The notes under the pieces are model-generated. The model saw nothing but the letters and a program-made list of their open reading frames with translations. It was not told the origin of the DNA and ran no database searches. Both the position numbers and the translations under genes were made by a program. A stretch of DNA of 64,000 bases from Lepisosteus oculatus (lineage: Eukaryota > Chordata > Actinopteri > Semionotiformes > Lepisosteidae), in NCBI RefSeq assembly GCF_040954835.1, contig NC_090696.1, positions 75,639,722-75,703,721 on the forward strand. Reading direction: 5' to 3'. Shown here piece after piece: positions 1 through 14,100 of the stretch; positions within the stretch are counted from its first letter, which is position 1; each line of letters begins with the position of its first letter.

Positions 1-990
1 GCAGCTCAGGGAGCTAAGGGTTGACCAGGAAATGCACTGAATGTTTAGTGGCTGTGGCTGCCCTTTCCCTGCTGGGAAAGGTCATTGTCACTGAGTCTGA
101 GAACGAGATTAATTCACTCTTCCTCCGACGTGTCGTAACTGTGAAATTAGCGGTGTGTTCAGCTGCTTCCTGTCTTCCTTTGTTTTAATTTGTAGCACTT
201 TAGCCTGATAGAAGGGCCACGGACTCCTGCGCAGTCCTAACATTTAGACAGTGGGGTGGGGAAATGAACATTTCTCACAGGGCTCACGTTCTGTCTCTCA
301 TGAATATGTGTGCTAGCATCTGCTTCGTAATGGGCAAACTGTTCCTCCATCCGTCTATCACTGGAGAGCTCTGTGGAGAGAGCAGCTGGGAGAAGGGTCT
401 GTGTGAACCAGGGTCATCCATCGTTTCTCTACAAGCCACGCATCCCTGTTCCTCCTCGACGACTGCGTCCTGTGTGTTTGTGTTGGACGTGCCAATAAAT
501 CAGATCTAGAAACCTTTTCCTGTTTTCTGCGCCACCCACTTAACTTGCATTTAATGAATTTTTCAGATTTGAAAGATTTTTCATCTGTATAATTAATCTT
601 TCATAAGTTTAAATCCCAAAAAGTGCAGCGATTTGGAAAAATGTGGGTTGTGAAGAACAGAACGGGTGAAATGAGGCAAGTTTTGTGAAATTAGCACAAC
701 ACTGATTTCATCTCCCATTTCGTCCCATTATGTTTATCCCTGGTGGATATAGTCTGAAGCTCTTTGATCTCGAGGACCTGGGAATTAACGTAGCAGATGG
801 GAAATGATGGGAAACAGCTGCAGAGCATGACAGGCAGTGTGTGCCACGAATGACGCGTCTCTGAAGTAAAGATGGAGATTCCAAAACAAACGTAGCTTTG
901 CCAGTCTGGGCAGTGAATATCTTAAAACCACAGAATGAACCCAAAATGAGGGCAGGTGGAAAGGTGACACGTGCATTAGGCGAGTTCCTC
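1..990 (+). other. Presumed SNX25 intron, no feature recognised
   Basis: AT-rich single-copy-looking DNA with no exon matching the upstream PXA region of SNX25 and no repeat family I can name. It is assigned to an SNX25 intron because the first recognised exon starts in mid-protein. Confidence 0.5.
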
Positions 991-1575
991 TTATAATAAT
1001 AATAATTAATTTAATAATAATTGCTTACACTTATATAGCGCTTTTTCTGGACACTCCACTCAAAGCTCTTTACAGGTAATGGGGACCCCCTCCACCACCA
1101 CCAGTGTGCAGCCCCACCTGGATGATGCGACGGCAGCCATAGTGCGCCAGAACACTCACCACACATCAGCTATCAGTGGGGAGGAGAGCAGAGTGATGAA
1201 GCCAGTTCATAGAGGGGGATTATTAGAAGGCCATGATTGGTAAGGGCCAATGGGGAAATTTGGCCAGGATGCCGGGGTTACACCCCTACTCTTTTCGAGA
1301 AACACCCTGGGATTTTTAATGACCACAGAGAATCAGGACCTTGGTTTTACGTCTCATCCGAAGGTCGGCGCCTGTTTACTGTATTCTTTCCCCATCACTA
1401 TACTGGGGCATTAGGACCCACATGGACGGCAGGGTGAGCGCCCCCTGCTGGCCCTACTAACACCTCTTCCAGCAGCAACCTTAGTTTTTCCCAGTAGGTC
1501 TCCCATCCAGGTACTGGCCAGGCTCTGGGCTCCAGTGTGAGCCTGGTCGCTCTTAACAACCTCACGGTCCTTGCG
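991..1575 (-). repeat. 5S-rRNA-derived SINE, copy 1
   Basis: Read on the minus strand, it has a head resembling the 5S rRNA internal promoter (cctggccagtacctgg, atgggagacc), a long body, an L2-like tail (tttgagtggagtgtccag, gcgctatataag) and an AT-rich (TAA-type) end at 991. Related copies lie at 16252, 28452 and 60860. The body holds a CTCF-like core at 1438-1451. Confidence 0.8.
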
Positions 1576-1963
1576 GCGGGCGTGTGACAGGGCATGCACG
1601 ACAGGCCCAGCAGAAGGACCTGGGCCGGGGCTCTCCAGCCAGCGGTGGTGCTTGTTCAGGGCGCTGGTGGAGCTCTGTGGCCTGGATGCTGCGGGTTCGA
1701 GCTGAGCCCCATTGGCAGGGTGGGGCTGTTATTCAGCCTGGGTCTCGTCGCCTCTGGGAGAAATGGCCGCTTGGCTTGCCAGTTCCCAGGGCGGGCGACA
1801 CGCCGGGTCCTCATCCAGGCAGGGACCGGGTCGCAGCTGTAAAAAATAAAAGAACAGCTAAGGATGTCTAGGCCCAGTGGGCAAGGGGAGGATATAAGCT
1901 ATCAGTGATTTCCAGGAAGAAGGGACGGCGAAAGTCCAGCCTGTCGTTCCTGTGTCCTTGCAG

Positions 1964-2154
1964 ACAGCAAAGGCAAGGAGACGGCGGCGATGAAGGCGGA
2001 CCTGCTGAGGGCCCGGAACATGAAGAGGTACATCAACCAGCTGACCGTGGCCAAGAAGCAGTGTGAGAAGAGGATTCGGCTGCTGGGAGGCCCAGCTTAC
2101 GACCAGCCGGACGACGGAGCCTCGGATGAAAACGAGGAGCCCCAGAGCCAGCGG
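1964..2154 (+). CDS. SNX25: SNX25 exon, pre-RGS helical segment
   Basis: The acceptor is tgtccttgcag and the exon enters with two bases of a split codon. It reads SKGKETAAMKADLLRARN and on to EEPQSQR, then donor GTAAGA in phase 0. It is basic and helical and lies just before the RGS domain. Confidence 0.9.
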
Positions 2155-5100
2155 GTAAGACGGGTCTCCTAAAACCAGACAGTCCTGACTGAAGGAAGCA
2201 GGTGGCACCGGCAGTAAGTCTTCAGCTGCTTCACAACTCTGTAGTGCAGGTACCAGCCTGCAAACACACCCGCGTCCAGCTGTCATTCACTCAGTGGCCT
2301 GTACATGTTTGATTTTCTTACCCGCGGCACCATCTGCAGCGGCTCCAAAGCCAAGGTCCCGCTTGTACTAATCGCCAGAACTGTTTGTACAGGTGGAATG
2401 AAGGGATTGACATTCGCGGTCGTTTTTAGATCGATTAAATCCAATAAACTCCCTTTCGTGTAGCGGCGTACTGTGTGAAAATAACCTTCGATTTCGCTGA
2501 AACTAAGAAGAACCATTAGTGTAGAAACTGTCAGTCTGAAACTTTGTGGAGCCAAAAATGTCCATTTGCAGTGTCAGAGAATACTGTATGTATGATGCAT
2601 CACTCTGGTTGCGAGTTTCTGTCATAATGGATATTTTTAGTTTTGTTCATTAGACGCCCAGCAAATTGTCAGTTTTGTCTGCAGAGCAGTGGAGATGTCA
2701 TCACTGTGACAGATGGGTGAAGTACAGAGGCACATTCGGGGAGGGATGAGAATCCTGTATTCAATGGCGTTCAGCGAGTCAGTATTCGTCACCACACATT
2801 CCTTCCCATTTCAGGGTCTCATCACCAGGGGTTTGTCAGAAAGAAATCAGGAAGGAGGCTGAATAATGAGCACGAGCACCGCGCTTGTCTTCCTCCTTAC
2901 ATCGAGTGGCATAGGTCTGTAATTGCGTCAACCCAGACCCGCAGGCACCACCTGCTGTAGTTTACCACTCCGGTGCTCTGCCTGGTTCGACTCCTCAAGC
3001 CCGAAAGGACCGTAACGCGGACCTTCGCGCTGCCTCTGTCCGAACAGCCCTTCGTTCCGCCAGCCGCTGAGCCTGTCGCGGTTTCTCCTGCGCGCCGCCT
3101 CTCCGAGACGGGGCGCTGGGATTCGGCATTAAACCCCACCATCGTTGACGCGCAAAACTGCAGCCCTGCTGCTCGGCGTCTTGTGAGTCACGGTGAGGTC
3201 ACTCCAGTGAGGGGATCTGCCACAGAGCGTGGCAGCGCTGAGTCATCTGATGGCTGAGTGATCAGTTTATTTGCCCGTTAAATCTGTAGGGACCACCCCA
3301 GCGGGAGCAGTCATACGGCATGGTCTTTGCTCTGGAGGGTGATGGGTGGAGCACCTCAAGTAACTTTGAATTTGAACCGATGGGAGACCAGGGTCCCATC
3401 TACCAGGGTAATGCTTCTCCGCGCTGTCGCCTCCTGTGTCAGTAAATGGGCAAATGACCTGCTGGACAGGGCCAAGAACACTTCCTGTCAGTTTGCAGCA
3501 GTGCTGGAGTCTTGTGACAGATGAGCAACAAATGAACCAGCACCTTTGCACTGCGACACTCTCTACACTCCTTGCACATAATCAACAATCATGGCAGCAA
3601 AAAAAATTGTGCAAACCATGCGATTTTTTAAAAGTATTTCGTAATAAGCGGGGGCTAACAAGGAGTTCAGGAAAAGGAAATAGGTTGTAGCATTTGTACA
3701 GTTAAATACTGCGGTCTCTCCTAATGTCATGGTAATCTGTAAAAATATAAATTGTCTCTAAAATGTTTCATTTTTTCTTGCAAACCCTTACTCAGCGTTA
3801 AACTGAGCTTACCTCATGCTTTGATCTAGAATAGAAAACAATTATGATTTGCCAGCGTTTTTTATACCTCGGATGTGAAGCATAAATCCTTTACAATTAT
3901 CTACGAGGGAAAAGTCTAAGTGTGCAGCTCTGTAAATGAACAAGTGAAAATGTGCCCCTGAACCTGAGAAGCCACACCAGTCCTACTTCAATGGCTCTCA
4001 GCCTTGCGTTCATCAAGCAAAAGAAAAGCCGAGTAAAAATGAACACCTAATGTACAATGCACATAATTGTGGCGTCCTTGTAAGTTCTCTTCATTTCCCT
4101 CCTGGCTGGTATCCGTTTCAGCCACTGCCCGAGCCTCGCTGGCGGCTCGATGAAAATTATAATTGCAAATCCGACACCGACCGCGCAACAGGGGCGGTAA
4201 ATCAGTGCAGTGTGTTTGCAGAAAACTCAGCTCAAGGAAAATTGGTTTTTAGAATGTTAATGATCCATTTTCATAAACCTTATTGTCAGGAAAGGAATCC
4301 CACTGTGTAGGTCTTGATATTAAGTCATAATACACCCAGTGTGCACCTTAGAACATAATTTGATCACACGTATTGAGGTGGAATGGGATGTTGAATCCCG
4401 TTCTATGTTTAAAGAATGGTTTGTAATATCTCAGTGGGCTCTGTCTTAGCGATGGTTTCCACAGTAGTTGTCATGAGGGCTACGTCCTGATTTAACCATG
4501 ATGAGATCAGTAGCACAACCCAAACCCCACTGGTAAAAGCTTGCTGGACTAAACTTTCTTTTTCTTCTAACGCAAAATTGCAATAAGGGTCATACGTCTG
4601 ATCGGGGAGGGGTTTGACATCTGCTAATGCCTGTTTTCATAGTTTTTCCACACCTGCCAGATTCACAAAGCGGTGACATTTGCACACTGTGCTGTTCGTA
4701 GAGGTCTTGTTTGATGATGCACTGAGCCCAGCCTGGTTTAAAAAATACAATTAAAAAATGGTTTTATCCTCTTCAGGATGGGCAAGCTCCTGAAACTGTA
4801 GTTCCTGGCTCTACTGTTGAAACCAGTCTGTGCAGTGCATGTTCCTCTGACGCGGAGCGGTCTGTTTCGCCAGATCCTTCAGTTCGAGGAGATCATGTCC
4901 AGCGCCAAGTACCGCGAGCATTTCCGCATTTACATGGAGAGGGTGGACAAGAGGGCCCTCGTTAGCTTCTGGGAGTCCGTGGAGTACCTGAAGAACGCTA
5001 ACAAGGTAACGCCACCTGGTGTCCGTCACTGCCCCAATGCGAGCAGCAGGCAGGTCGGGAGTCTCGGGCTGCGAGGAGCTGCCCGTCGTGCCTTGGGGGA

Positions 5101-8100
5101 GACTAAGACAGGCCAGTGGCACCTTCAGGTTGATAAGGATTGTACAAACCTAGCAGTCCTCATGACCGAAGGAGCCTGCTTTTAGACAGAAGCAGTGACG
5201 TGTAATAACAAGACCCACAGGGCTCGGGAGCCACAGAGAACACACGCTCTCCGGAGGACCAGCCCTTACCCCCTCTAGAACGTCTCATGTGGTTTCTTTG
5301 TGCTCAAGGAGCTGCAGAAGATGTCCCGTTAAAAGTGGGACGAGCGGTTCAAGAATCGGGTGACTCACAAGGCAGCACAGACCCCGTCCAGCCATTGTCT
5401 AACTGCTTTATCCCTTATACAGGGTCACGGGGGAGACCCTGGCAGGCAACAGGCTCATGGGAGGGTACGCCCTGGGTGGGACGCTGGTCCACTGTGACGC
5501 AGACACAGACACACACACCAGGGCCAGCACTGCATATACAATAAACCTGTTGAACTTTATGGCCATATGTAACCGGCACATGTACTGACAACTTTTTTTT
5601 TTTTTTTTTTTTTTACACCACCGCTCCACAGAACGAAATCCCTCAGTTGGTGGGCGAGATCTACCAGAACTTCTTTGTGGAAAGCAGGGAGATCCCCGTG
5701 GAAAAGGCCCTGTACAAAGAGATCCAGCAGACGCTGATAGGGAACAAGGGCACGGAGGTCTTCGGCAAGGTCCAGGGCGACGTCTACGAGACCATGAAGG
5801 AGCGGTTCTACCCCTCGTTCCTGGTCAGCGACGTGTACGACAGGCTGATGAGGAAGGAGGAGGAGCGCAGCAGCTCCCAGTCCAGCAGCGAGGACAAGGA
5901 CGAGGCGGTGAGGAGGCCTGTCTCCGACAACAAACCCCAACCCCCCGGAACCACAGGACCTCTGCCGCCTGAACCTCCTTCCTTGTCTTGGAAAGGGGGG
6001 TTTTCCCACAACCCTTATCACAGCTTCAGGCCCATGTCAGGACCGATCTAATGAATGGTCCTCCTGACTGGAAGGAGCCTCAAAGAAAGACAGACAAGGG
6101 TACAGCACTGTTCATGGGACATGTGAGCTCCCAGTCGGTTTTCCAGCGCTAGTCGCTAGTTTTAGAGTTCAATCAGTGATTGGAGTGGGGCAGTAATTGT
6201 TCGTGCTGGGTTGTGTTCTGTGAGTTGTGAGTTGTGTTCTTGCAGGGGGCTGTGTCCCCCTAGCAGCAGAATACAGTATCTCGAGTCTCACGGGCTGTAC
6301 TGTCAGGCTCTGGTCAATCTGCAGCATGGATGCTGTATTGCTTTTTCCTCACACGTGCCTTTGAAAATGAGGGAATGCTTCTGGTTTCCGATATGTGCTA
6401 GTGACACCGAAATAATTATTGTCTGTGATGTAAACTAGGAGCCGATTGATTTTTAGACAGAAGCAATACTAATTTCTAAAAGATGTTACGCAATTTCCGC
6501 CAAAAAGACCCCCAAAAAAAAGTTTTCTTGCAGGAGCAGGTGTAATTTATTTAATTAGGCAAATGTCCCTGGGGCGGGTCCAGGTAGTTAATAAGATGAA
6601 CAAGGTGACTGAAAACAAGTTAAAGCACGAAGCTGCTGAGGTTGTCCCTTAATTGTCTAACCAATTAAGATGAAGTTTGTGCCCCTGGCACGTCTTGCCC
6701 TTTGTCAGGCTGGTTTCTGCTCTTCCAGAGCCAGGCTTGTGAAAGCAGTGAGGGGGCTCTGGATGACGGCAGCACTGGGATCAATGAGCAAGCCACCTAC
6801 ACTGCCAGCAAGCTCAGCCAGCTGCACGAGAAGCTGGAGTACAAGAGGCAGGCTCTGGGCTCCATTCTGAACGCGCCCAAACCCGACAGGAAGGTATCTG
6901 GATTAACTCCTCTCCCCCCCCCAGGCAGGGCTCAGCGTTGAGCTTTCTGTGCAGCCCGTGTGTTCACAGCTTTGTGCATCAATGACTTTGGAGGTTCTGA
7001 GATGAGTGGCCCAGGGGAGATCTGTGTTGTGTGATTTTCTTTTCTTGTGTGCTCCGACGGCAGTCACGTTCTGTAACGTCCCCTGCCTTCTGCCTCATTG
7101 ATATTCCCCCTGCAGGGCAACAGTGCTCTCTTGATTTGAGGGACGTAACTGTCAGTTTCTGCAGCACAGTACCCGTGTCCTTCCAATTATAGAAATGTCA
7201 CCCAGCACTGAGCCGTAAGAGGTCATTGATCTTCTGTGTTCTGTCATTTCCACAAAGCACGGCCTTTACAAAAAAGCACTTATTAACATTAGACGTCTGT
7301 CTGCTCCAGACCGGTGACGACAGTAGCATCCCAGTAAGATCATTCCACAGCCGAAACGTTGTGTTCCTTTCCTCTGCCTTTCGGGATGGAATTATCCTGG
7401 ACCCGTTCCATCCCAGTAATGCGTTCTGTTGCCCCTCCGCCCGGATTCCTTGCGGAAAAGGCCGGCGAGGCGGCCTTCACCTGCCTGTTTTCCAGAGGAG
7501 GGTCCCAAGCCCTGTCCCCTCTCTTGACAGATCGTGTCCAGGCTGAAGGAGGAGATCGGCACCATGGAGAGGGAGCACAGCAGCCTGCAGCTCCACCTGA
7601 AGCGCACCGACTGGTGGTGTGAGAACCTGGGCATGTGGCGAGCGCTCATCCACAGCGGAGAGGTAGCGGGCCGCGGGGGGCGTGTCGGAGCGCTGCTGCC
7701 TGCCTCTGCTTCTCAAGCCGCTGTTCCGCTGCGGGCCACGTGCCTCAGTGGTCAATCTCACAATTCCCCCCCCCCCCGACCCTGCGAAAGGCATGTAGGC
7801 TTTCCTGTTTCTTCTGGAGGGCAAAGAGAGGTTTCCGCTCGTCGGTTCTGCTTCTGCCTCTCTGCTGTTGGGACTGACGTGAGCCCCCCACCCCATTCTC
7901 CTAGAATTACTCGCCTCGAGAATCTACCGTGACAGCTCTCGTCTCTGAGATGCGTTTTGCGAGAGGTCCCGGGGGTGTCAAAGAGTGCAGCTCTGTCCCA
8001 GTCGGTGCTGGTCTGCAGAAATAGGGATATGCCAGGAGTAGAAAAGAAAACCCACCGACCGGAGACGAGACAGCACAGAGAGCAAGATCAGGCTGAAGCA

Positions 8101-11100
8101 CCGTGCTTCCTCGTGGCATGTGCCCTGAGGTGCTTTGTATCTGCTAATGGATGCAAAGAAGAAATTGTGGGGACTTTTGTCAGAACAAACCAGGCCATCT
8201 GCTAGACTTGTGAGCTGTTTATTCTCTGCTCTTTGAAGTAATGGGGTTCGCATCCGGTTGTCTGACTGTATGGTTTTCAACCCTGTTGGGTGGATTTATC
8301 CTCTGTTTCAATACAGGACAGTTTCCTTCCAGTTTTTTTAAATAAAAGGATGATGCCCGAACTACTGGGGAAAGGTTCCTTTTGGGGCAGAGCTGGGCCT
8401 TTAGTCTTTTACTTCATGCCTAACTCTTTCCATTAGTTTTCTAGCGCCTTAACTGTGGACATGAATGAATGGCAATAACCTGCTGCTGAGATCACTGAAG
8501 CTTTGTGGAGGGGTTTAATCGCACAGGGAATTGATGAGCAGCTGTACTGCATGGGCAGAGTGAACTGCAGAGATGAAGTTGAAATAATAATAATGAAATC
8601 CACTGCTGGTGGCAATCATAATGTCTGTGTTCCACAATGCAGATCGTGAATTTCATTTCGATTTTTGAAAGAATGCAAAAGATACTTCGCAGTTATTTCT
8701 GGTTGCCCAGTATCCTGAAAAAACGACTCCTTTTCCACACCTTGGACGAAGTGGGCTGGGGGGAAAGAACAGTACCTGTTGTTTTAGCGAAGGGAATTTC
8801 GGTTGACTGATTTTTGTTTTTTAAGCGAAAACGCGAGATCAGGGAGATTGGGCTTTTGCCATTCCGAAGGGTAAAACTCGGCTGTGGCTTCTCGTTCCCG
8901 CAGGCCACGGAGGAGAACGGGGAGCAGATGCCCGTGTACTCGGTCTCCGTGCACTTGCTCGAAGCCGGGGACTCGGAGAAGAACAGGTGGACAGTTTGTA
9001 GGAGACTGAGCGAATTCCAGATGTTGCACAGGAAGCTCAGTGAGGTAATTTTTTTTAATTGCTCCCCACTAATGTACGACACCCACAAGCATCTGTTGAC
9101 AGTTCCTTCCGAGTGTTTTCGCGGGCGGCGATGTGCAGTCGTTCGGAAGGGGGGGGGGAGGTCCAGGAAAAGCGTTAAAAACGCAGCCCACTGTGTGGCT
9201 GTGTTGTCATAGAAACGGAGCGAGCGGGGATGCATCTCTCCTGATACGTTCGGGGGGAAACTGGTCCTGAAACCCGAAGAAAAGATGGGAAGCGAGGTCC
9301 GAGTCTTGCAGTTCAATATTCTCGCCGCTGTTTTTTCCAGTGTTTCCCATCGTTGAAAAAAGTACAGCTGCCTTCTGTCAGCAAGCTGCCGTTTAAATCC
9401 GTAGACCAAAAATTCCTGGAGAAATCCAAAAACCAGCTGAATACCTTCTTACAGGTGAGACATGCTCTTACTGTGAAATGAATGCATACCTCTGTTCAAG
9501 CCCTTTTCTGTCTCTAATCACAGTGTGTTATATTTGTTTCCTATTTAGACTTGGGAAGGATGAATTCACAATAGTGCAGTGAAATAATTTCCCTCTGAAA
9601 ACAGTTGACCTCGTCAAGCAATTAACAGATGAATTTTAAATCCCAAATTTCTGTGTGTGATTTAACTCCACTGTGCTCGTGTAAAAAAATAATAGGAACC
9701 TTTGTAAATGTGCTGTTTTGGATGTTAGTGAGGTAGGAGTTCTCCTTCGTCAACATGAAGGAGATTTTCTTCTTCAGTGCAGCATACAGCGTCATAAATT
9801 GTTACAGCAGTGAGAAACCACTGCTCGTTCCCTGTGAAGTCTGCAGCCTCGACAGGCTCGTTAGATACCTCAAATGAGGCTCAAGTAAGATTCCGGCGTG
9901 TTTGGAAGGCGGAGTGTGTTCCTCACACGGTGTGTTCTCCGGTGACATAGCTGTCGCCCCCTCTGTCTCGCTCTTGAACAGAAAACGCTGACGGATGAGC
10001 GGTTGTGTCAGAGCGAGGCCCTGTACGCCTTCCTGAGCCCCTCCCCCGAGCACCTGAAGGCCGTCGACAGTCAGGGCAAGAAGCCCTCCTTCTCCCTGGC
10101 CTCCTTCCTGGAGCGGCTGCCTGGGGACTTCTTCTCTCACCAGGAGGTCAGTGAGGGCCGGCCCGGCGACCAGCTGCGGGGCTTTTACCACACGTGTTCT
10201 CGGGGCGAGAAAAGAACCTTTACAGTACGTACAGGCTGGCAACAAAACCCATCCGCCTGCAACGCCCAGCACTTTGCAACTTGGGGAGATTGGCGGTCCT
10301 GTCAAGTAGGCATCAAGTAGGTTTCTTTTTCTCCTTGGGTTCCTTGCAAGGATGGGCCATAATTGAAGCACAATCCTGGAGTCTTTTCTTTTCCTATAAT
10401 GTGCAAACCCGTAGAGAGTCCCAGACGCTCTAACTAATCAATCATGAGTTGACCAGTTAAGGTCCAAAAAGCCATAGCTTCAACCTTGAGGAGTGACTCA
10501 GATTCAAAGGATTCAATGAAGGATCAAGTATCCTTCACCCTCCAGTATCCTCCAGGCTACAGTTTTAGCTCTGTGCCCCGATTAATTATTCCACTATTAG
10601 CTAGTGTGTGTATAGCAGGCAGAAGGAAACTGATTCTCTCAGATTGTTCTCTTACGTGTATCAGTACCCCCAAGAGATAAAACGAGGTGTGGCTTGGTTA
10701 GGTCTCATCGGTGCGTTGCAACCTTGATGAAGCCCCTGTTGCCATTGCAGCCTAGTTTTAGGGCTCCAGCCCCTCTTAAACCTGCAAAGAGGTTTGTTCT
10801 CTTTCACTTTCACTTTTAACCGTTTAAGGGCGTTATCTGCTGCTTAAACAGGGCAAGGCCTTCATGTGAGCGTTGCGTCGGCAGCATGACTCTGATCGTG
10901 GCCTCCGCGTGCCGGGATTCTTCCGGACAGACGCCGAACTGACACACGCTGACAGTAGCGCAGAACACAGTGGGAAACCCTCTGCTCCTGTAAGCAGCGC
11001 TGCAGTGTGCGGGGGGAGGAGTCGACCTGCCTTCTGTAACGGGGGCCTCTCTCCATCCCGGCTCTTCCTCAGGAGGAAGCTGAGGAGGACAGCGACCTTT

Positions 11101-14100
11101 CGGACTACGGGGAGGAGATGGACGGGAAGAAGGATTCCCTCGCGGAGCCGTGCTTCATGCTGATTGGAGAAATCTTCGAGCTCCGGGGCAGTAAGTCACT
11201 GTGGCCCCTGGGGTTCCCATGAAGGGACTGGGGATGGGGCTGGGGCTGAACTGCTTTATAAAAAAACACCCTGGAGGAATTGCTGGTAAACATCCAGGGC
11301 TGTGATGCCACTTCTGGCGACTCATTTGCCTCTTTGTGTTAGAATCTGAGAAACACCATCCTTTTAATTGAATAGTGCGATTGTTAGGTTAGATTTCCCG
11401 GAGGTCAAGTCACAGACACTTGGCAGGAGCTTGCTGTTCCTGTCAAGTTACGGAGTTTCTTTTTGAATTTCCTTTTGAGATTGTACAACCGGTGTAGCTC
11501 ATCTCACTCAGAGATATTTGCCTCCACCTCCCCCCATCAAATGAAGAGATTAAATACTTCTTGGACTAGTAAGAGCTGGATTGATGCAGCATTTCCTTTA
11601 TGTTTTGATGACACTATCTCTACTTAACTGGAATGTCAGATTCTGTGCACTTTGAAGTATATCATATTTCGGCTGTAGGTGAATTTAGATGAAATTGATC
11701 AACATTGCCAGACAGCTATAGAATAGTATCCTTTTAATCTGATGACTGTTCCCCGGGCTCTCTGCTACAAGCGGATTGCATTTTCCCTGGTTCCAATTAT
11801 ATTCTATTTGAGCTGTGCTGGTGTTTTATACAGAAAGGAGTTTTTTAAAAAGAAAATATTGAACCGAATCGTTAATGTCTGTTAAACAATGACAGCAGAC
11901 ATTTTCAGGGAAGACAGTTCTTGGTTCTGTAGGTGCCAATACAGTAAATAGCCTAGGACACCGCTTCAGAGGTGAGCTTGGGGTTTAATAAAGTTTTAGT
12001 GCTACAACTGTGTGACATGCCATTAAATTAACTTGGTGTTCAGGGGTGGGAACATTTCTCTTCTCATTTGGCCTCCTGTATCTCTGAATTTAATCTTCTT
12101 CTCTCCCTGCACCTGTTGCTCCCTGTGGCTTGGCGTGGAGCAGTGTCCATTGTAGTCTCTGCATTTGGACACTGGTGCTTATATACAGTAGCTTGTATAA
12201 TACAAATACACCCTGATTATGTAGGGGTATTAATATTCAGTGTAGCTTCTGTTGTGAGTTTAATGCAGGAACTCAGTGTGCCTTGTTGTTATTACAGGCC
12301 AAAGGGAGGGATCAGCCCATTCAGGAAAAAAAACGCAGCAGTTCGCTTTTCATGGTCATTTGGCTCCTCTGGCCTGCTTTTATAGCTAACTGATCCAGGG
12401 ATCTCATCCAGCTGTGTCTTGGCTTCAACAGCAAGGCTGGGTGGCTTATTCTGTACCCCCAGAGCCCTCTGGATAAAGACCTGCCTCCCGCTCTCTGTGG
12501 TCCTCAATAGCCGCGTTTGTTGTCAGCGCGCTGAATTACTAAAGAGCTTTCGGCACTTGTCCGTCGCAGGCGATGGGAATGTCCTTTCGAAATAACAGTT
12601 TTATCAGATGCTTCCATCAAGTGGACAAGGTACAGCTGAGGCTTGTGGCAGTTTTCGCAGTCCTTTCGTACACGGTGAACGCACTCCTTGTGAAATCCCT
12701 TGAGGCCTCTCCACAGTTTCGCTGTTGAATAACTCGTACATTTGCATGTGTGTCTGCTCTGCTTCTCAGTACACCTGAGATATATATACCCGAGTGCACA
12801 GTACTCAGCATTCAGATATCTTGTGAGCATTCTTTACCATCTATATTAGTTTTCAGCTGCTGACATAAGAGCCCCATGTCTAGTCATTCAGATGATATCA
12901 CTTTGATTTACTTCGTATTAGATATGCCAGTGTTGGTTTGCCATACCTCAGTACTGTTAGGTCTAGCTCATATTTTATTTTAATGGACACCGTCCTTTAG
13001 CAGAGCTCATACTAGATGCGAAAAATAATTTGTCTTGTCACCTGGTGTTTATTGGTGTCTGTATAACAAGCAAATGGAAATTTTACTGGACAATTTAGAG
13101 GATCCACTGCTTAGCTTTTAAACTTTGTTGTTCTGCTGTGTGCAAAAGTGTTTTTTTATGAGCATTCAAATTATATCACATGAATGTTTTGAAAACATTT
13201 TTCTTTTTTTTTTGTCTTTTGGCATCTTTCTACTGTAGTGTTTAAGTGGGTGAGGAAGACACTAATTGCACTAGTTCAAGTCACATTTGGACGAACCATT
13301 AACAAGTAAGTGCTGCTTATTCTTCCCAGATGAGCTACTCATTAGGGTTATGCAGATGTACCACAAAAGATGAAAATGACCAAGTAACATTCACTAACAA
13401 GCGCTGTAAATTTGGAACCATAATAGTTACTCCAGCCACCTTAGAGTAAGGGGCATGCTGGACTGAACTATTGTGTAACAGTAGCGAACCATAACTTCTG
13501 TAAGGAAAGGTAAGAAAAGGATGGTCCACTTGAAGACTTACAGTGGCTATCAAAGTATTCAGCCCCCCCCACATGTTCTCACATTTTACTGTGTTACAAT
13601 AGAATTATAATGTATTTATTTGGGATTTTTTCTTTTGATCAACGGGCAGGGGCAAAAACTTTCAGTTAAATGTGTGATGTTTCCATTCTGAAACACAATA
13701 AAATGTCAAAAAGTCCAAGGGGGGGTGAAGGCTTTACAGAGTTAGCTGGACAGCCTTGAGCCGGCCAAGGAGTCCTGGTGTCAGGAGCTCCTGCAGAGCG
13801 CCAGGCTCCTGTGAGTTTTCAGGGACATTGAGAAGAGCTGCCGAGACTCAGTCAGGTGCAAGAATGTCTGCTAATTGCACCTAAAAATAGGTGCTCATTG
13901 CAAGCTGGAGGTGGATGTTTGAGGCAGTTGGTAAGGTGGAAAATTGGCCACAGAATGGAAGAAGAATCGTTTCCCAGACTGTGAAAAATTCTGCTTGTTC
14001 CTTCACTGGGACTCTTCATCCGGCATCTGTCCCCCAAGCTGGAAAATGCATAGCTGTTAAGAGGGGGAAAAAAAACAATTGGTCTCTCTTTTCCAGGAAA

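Noticed and set aside
4817-4873. In-frame ATG extension of the SNX25 RGS exon
   Set aside because: A good acceptor at 4871-4873 and the phase of the upstream exon place these bases in the intron.
8693-9409. 238-codon open frame on the minus strand
   Set aside because: It lies antisense over two SNX25 PX exons, and its translation resembles no protein. It is a shadow of the sense frame.
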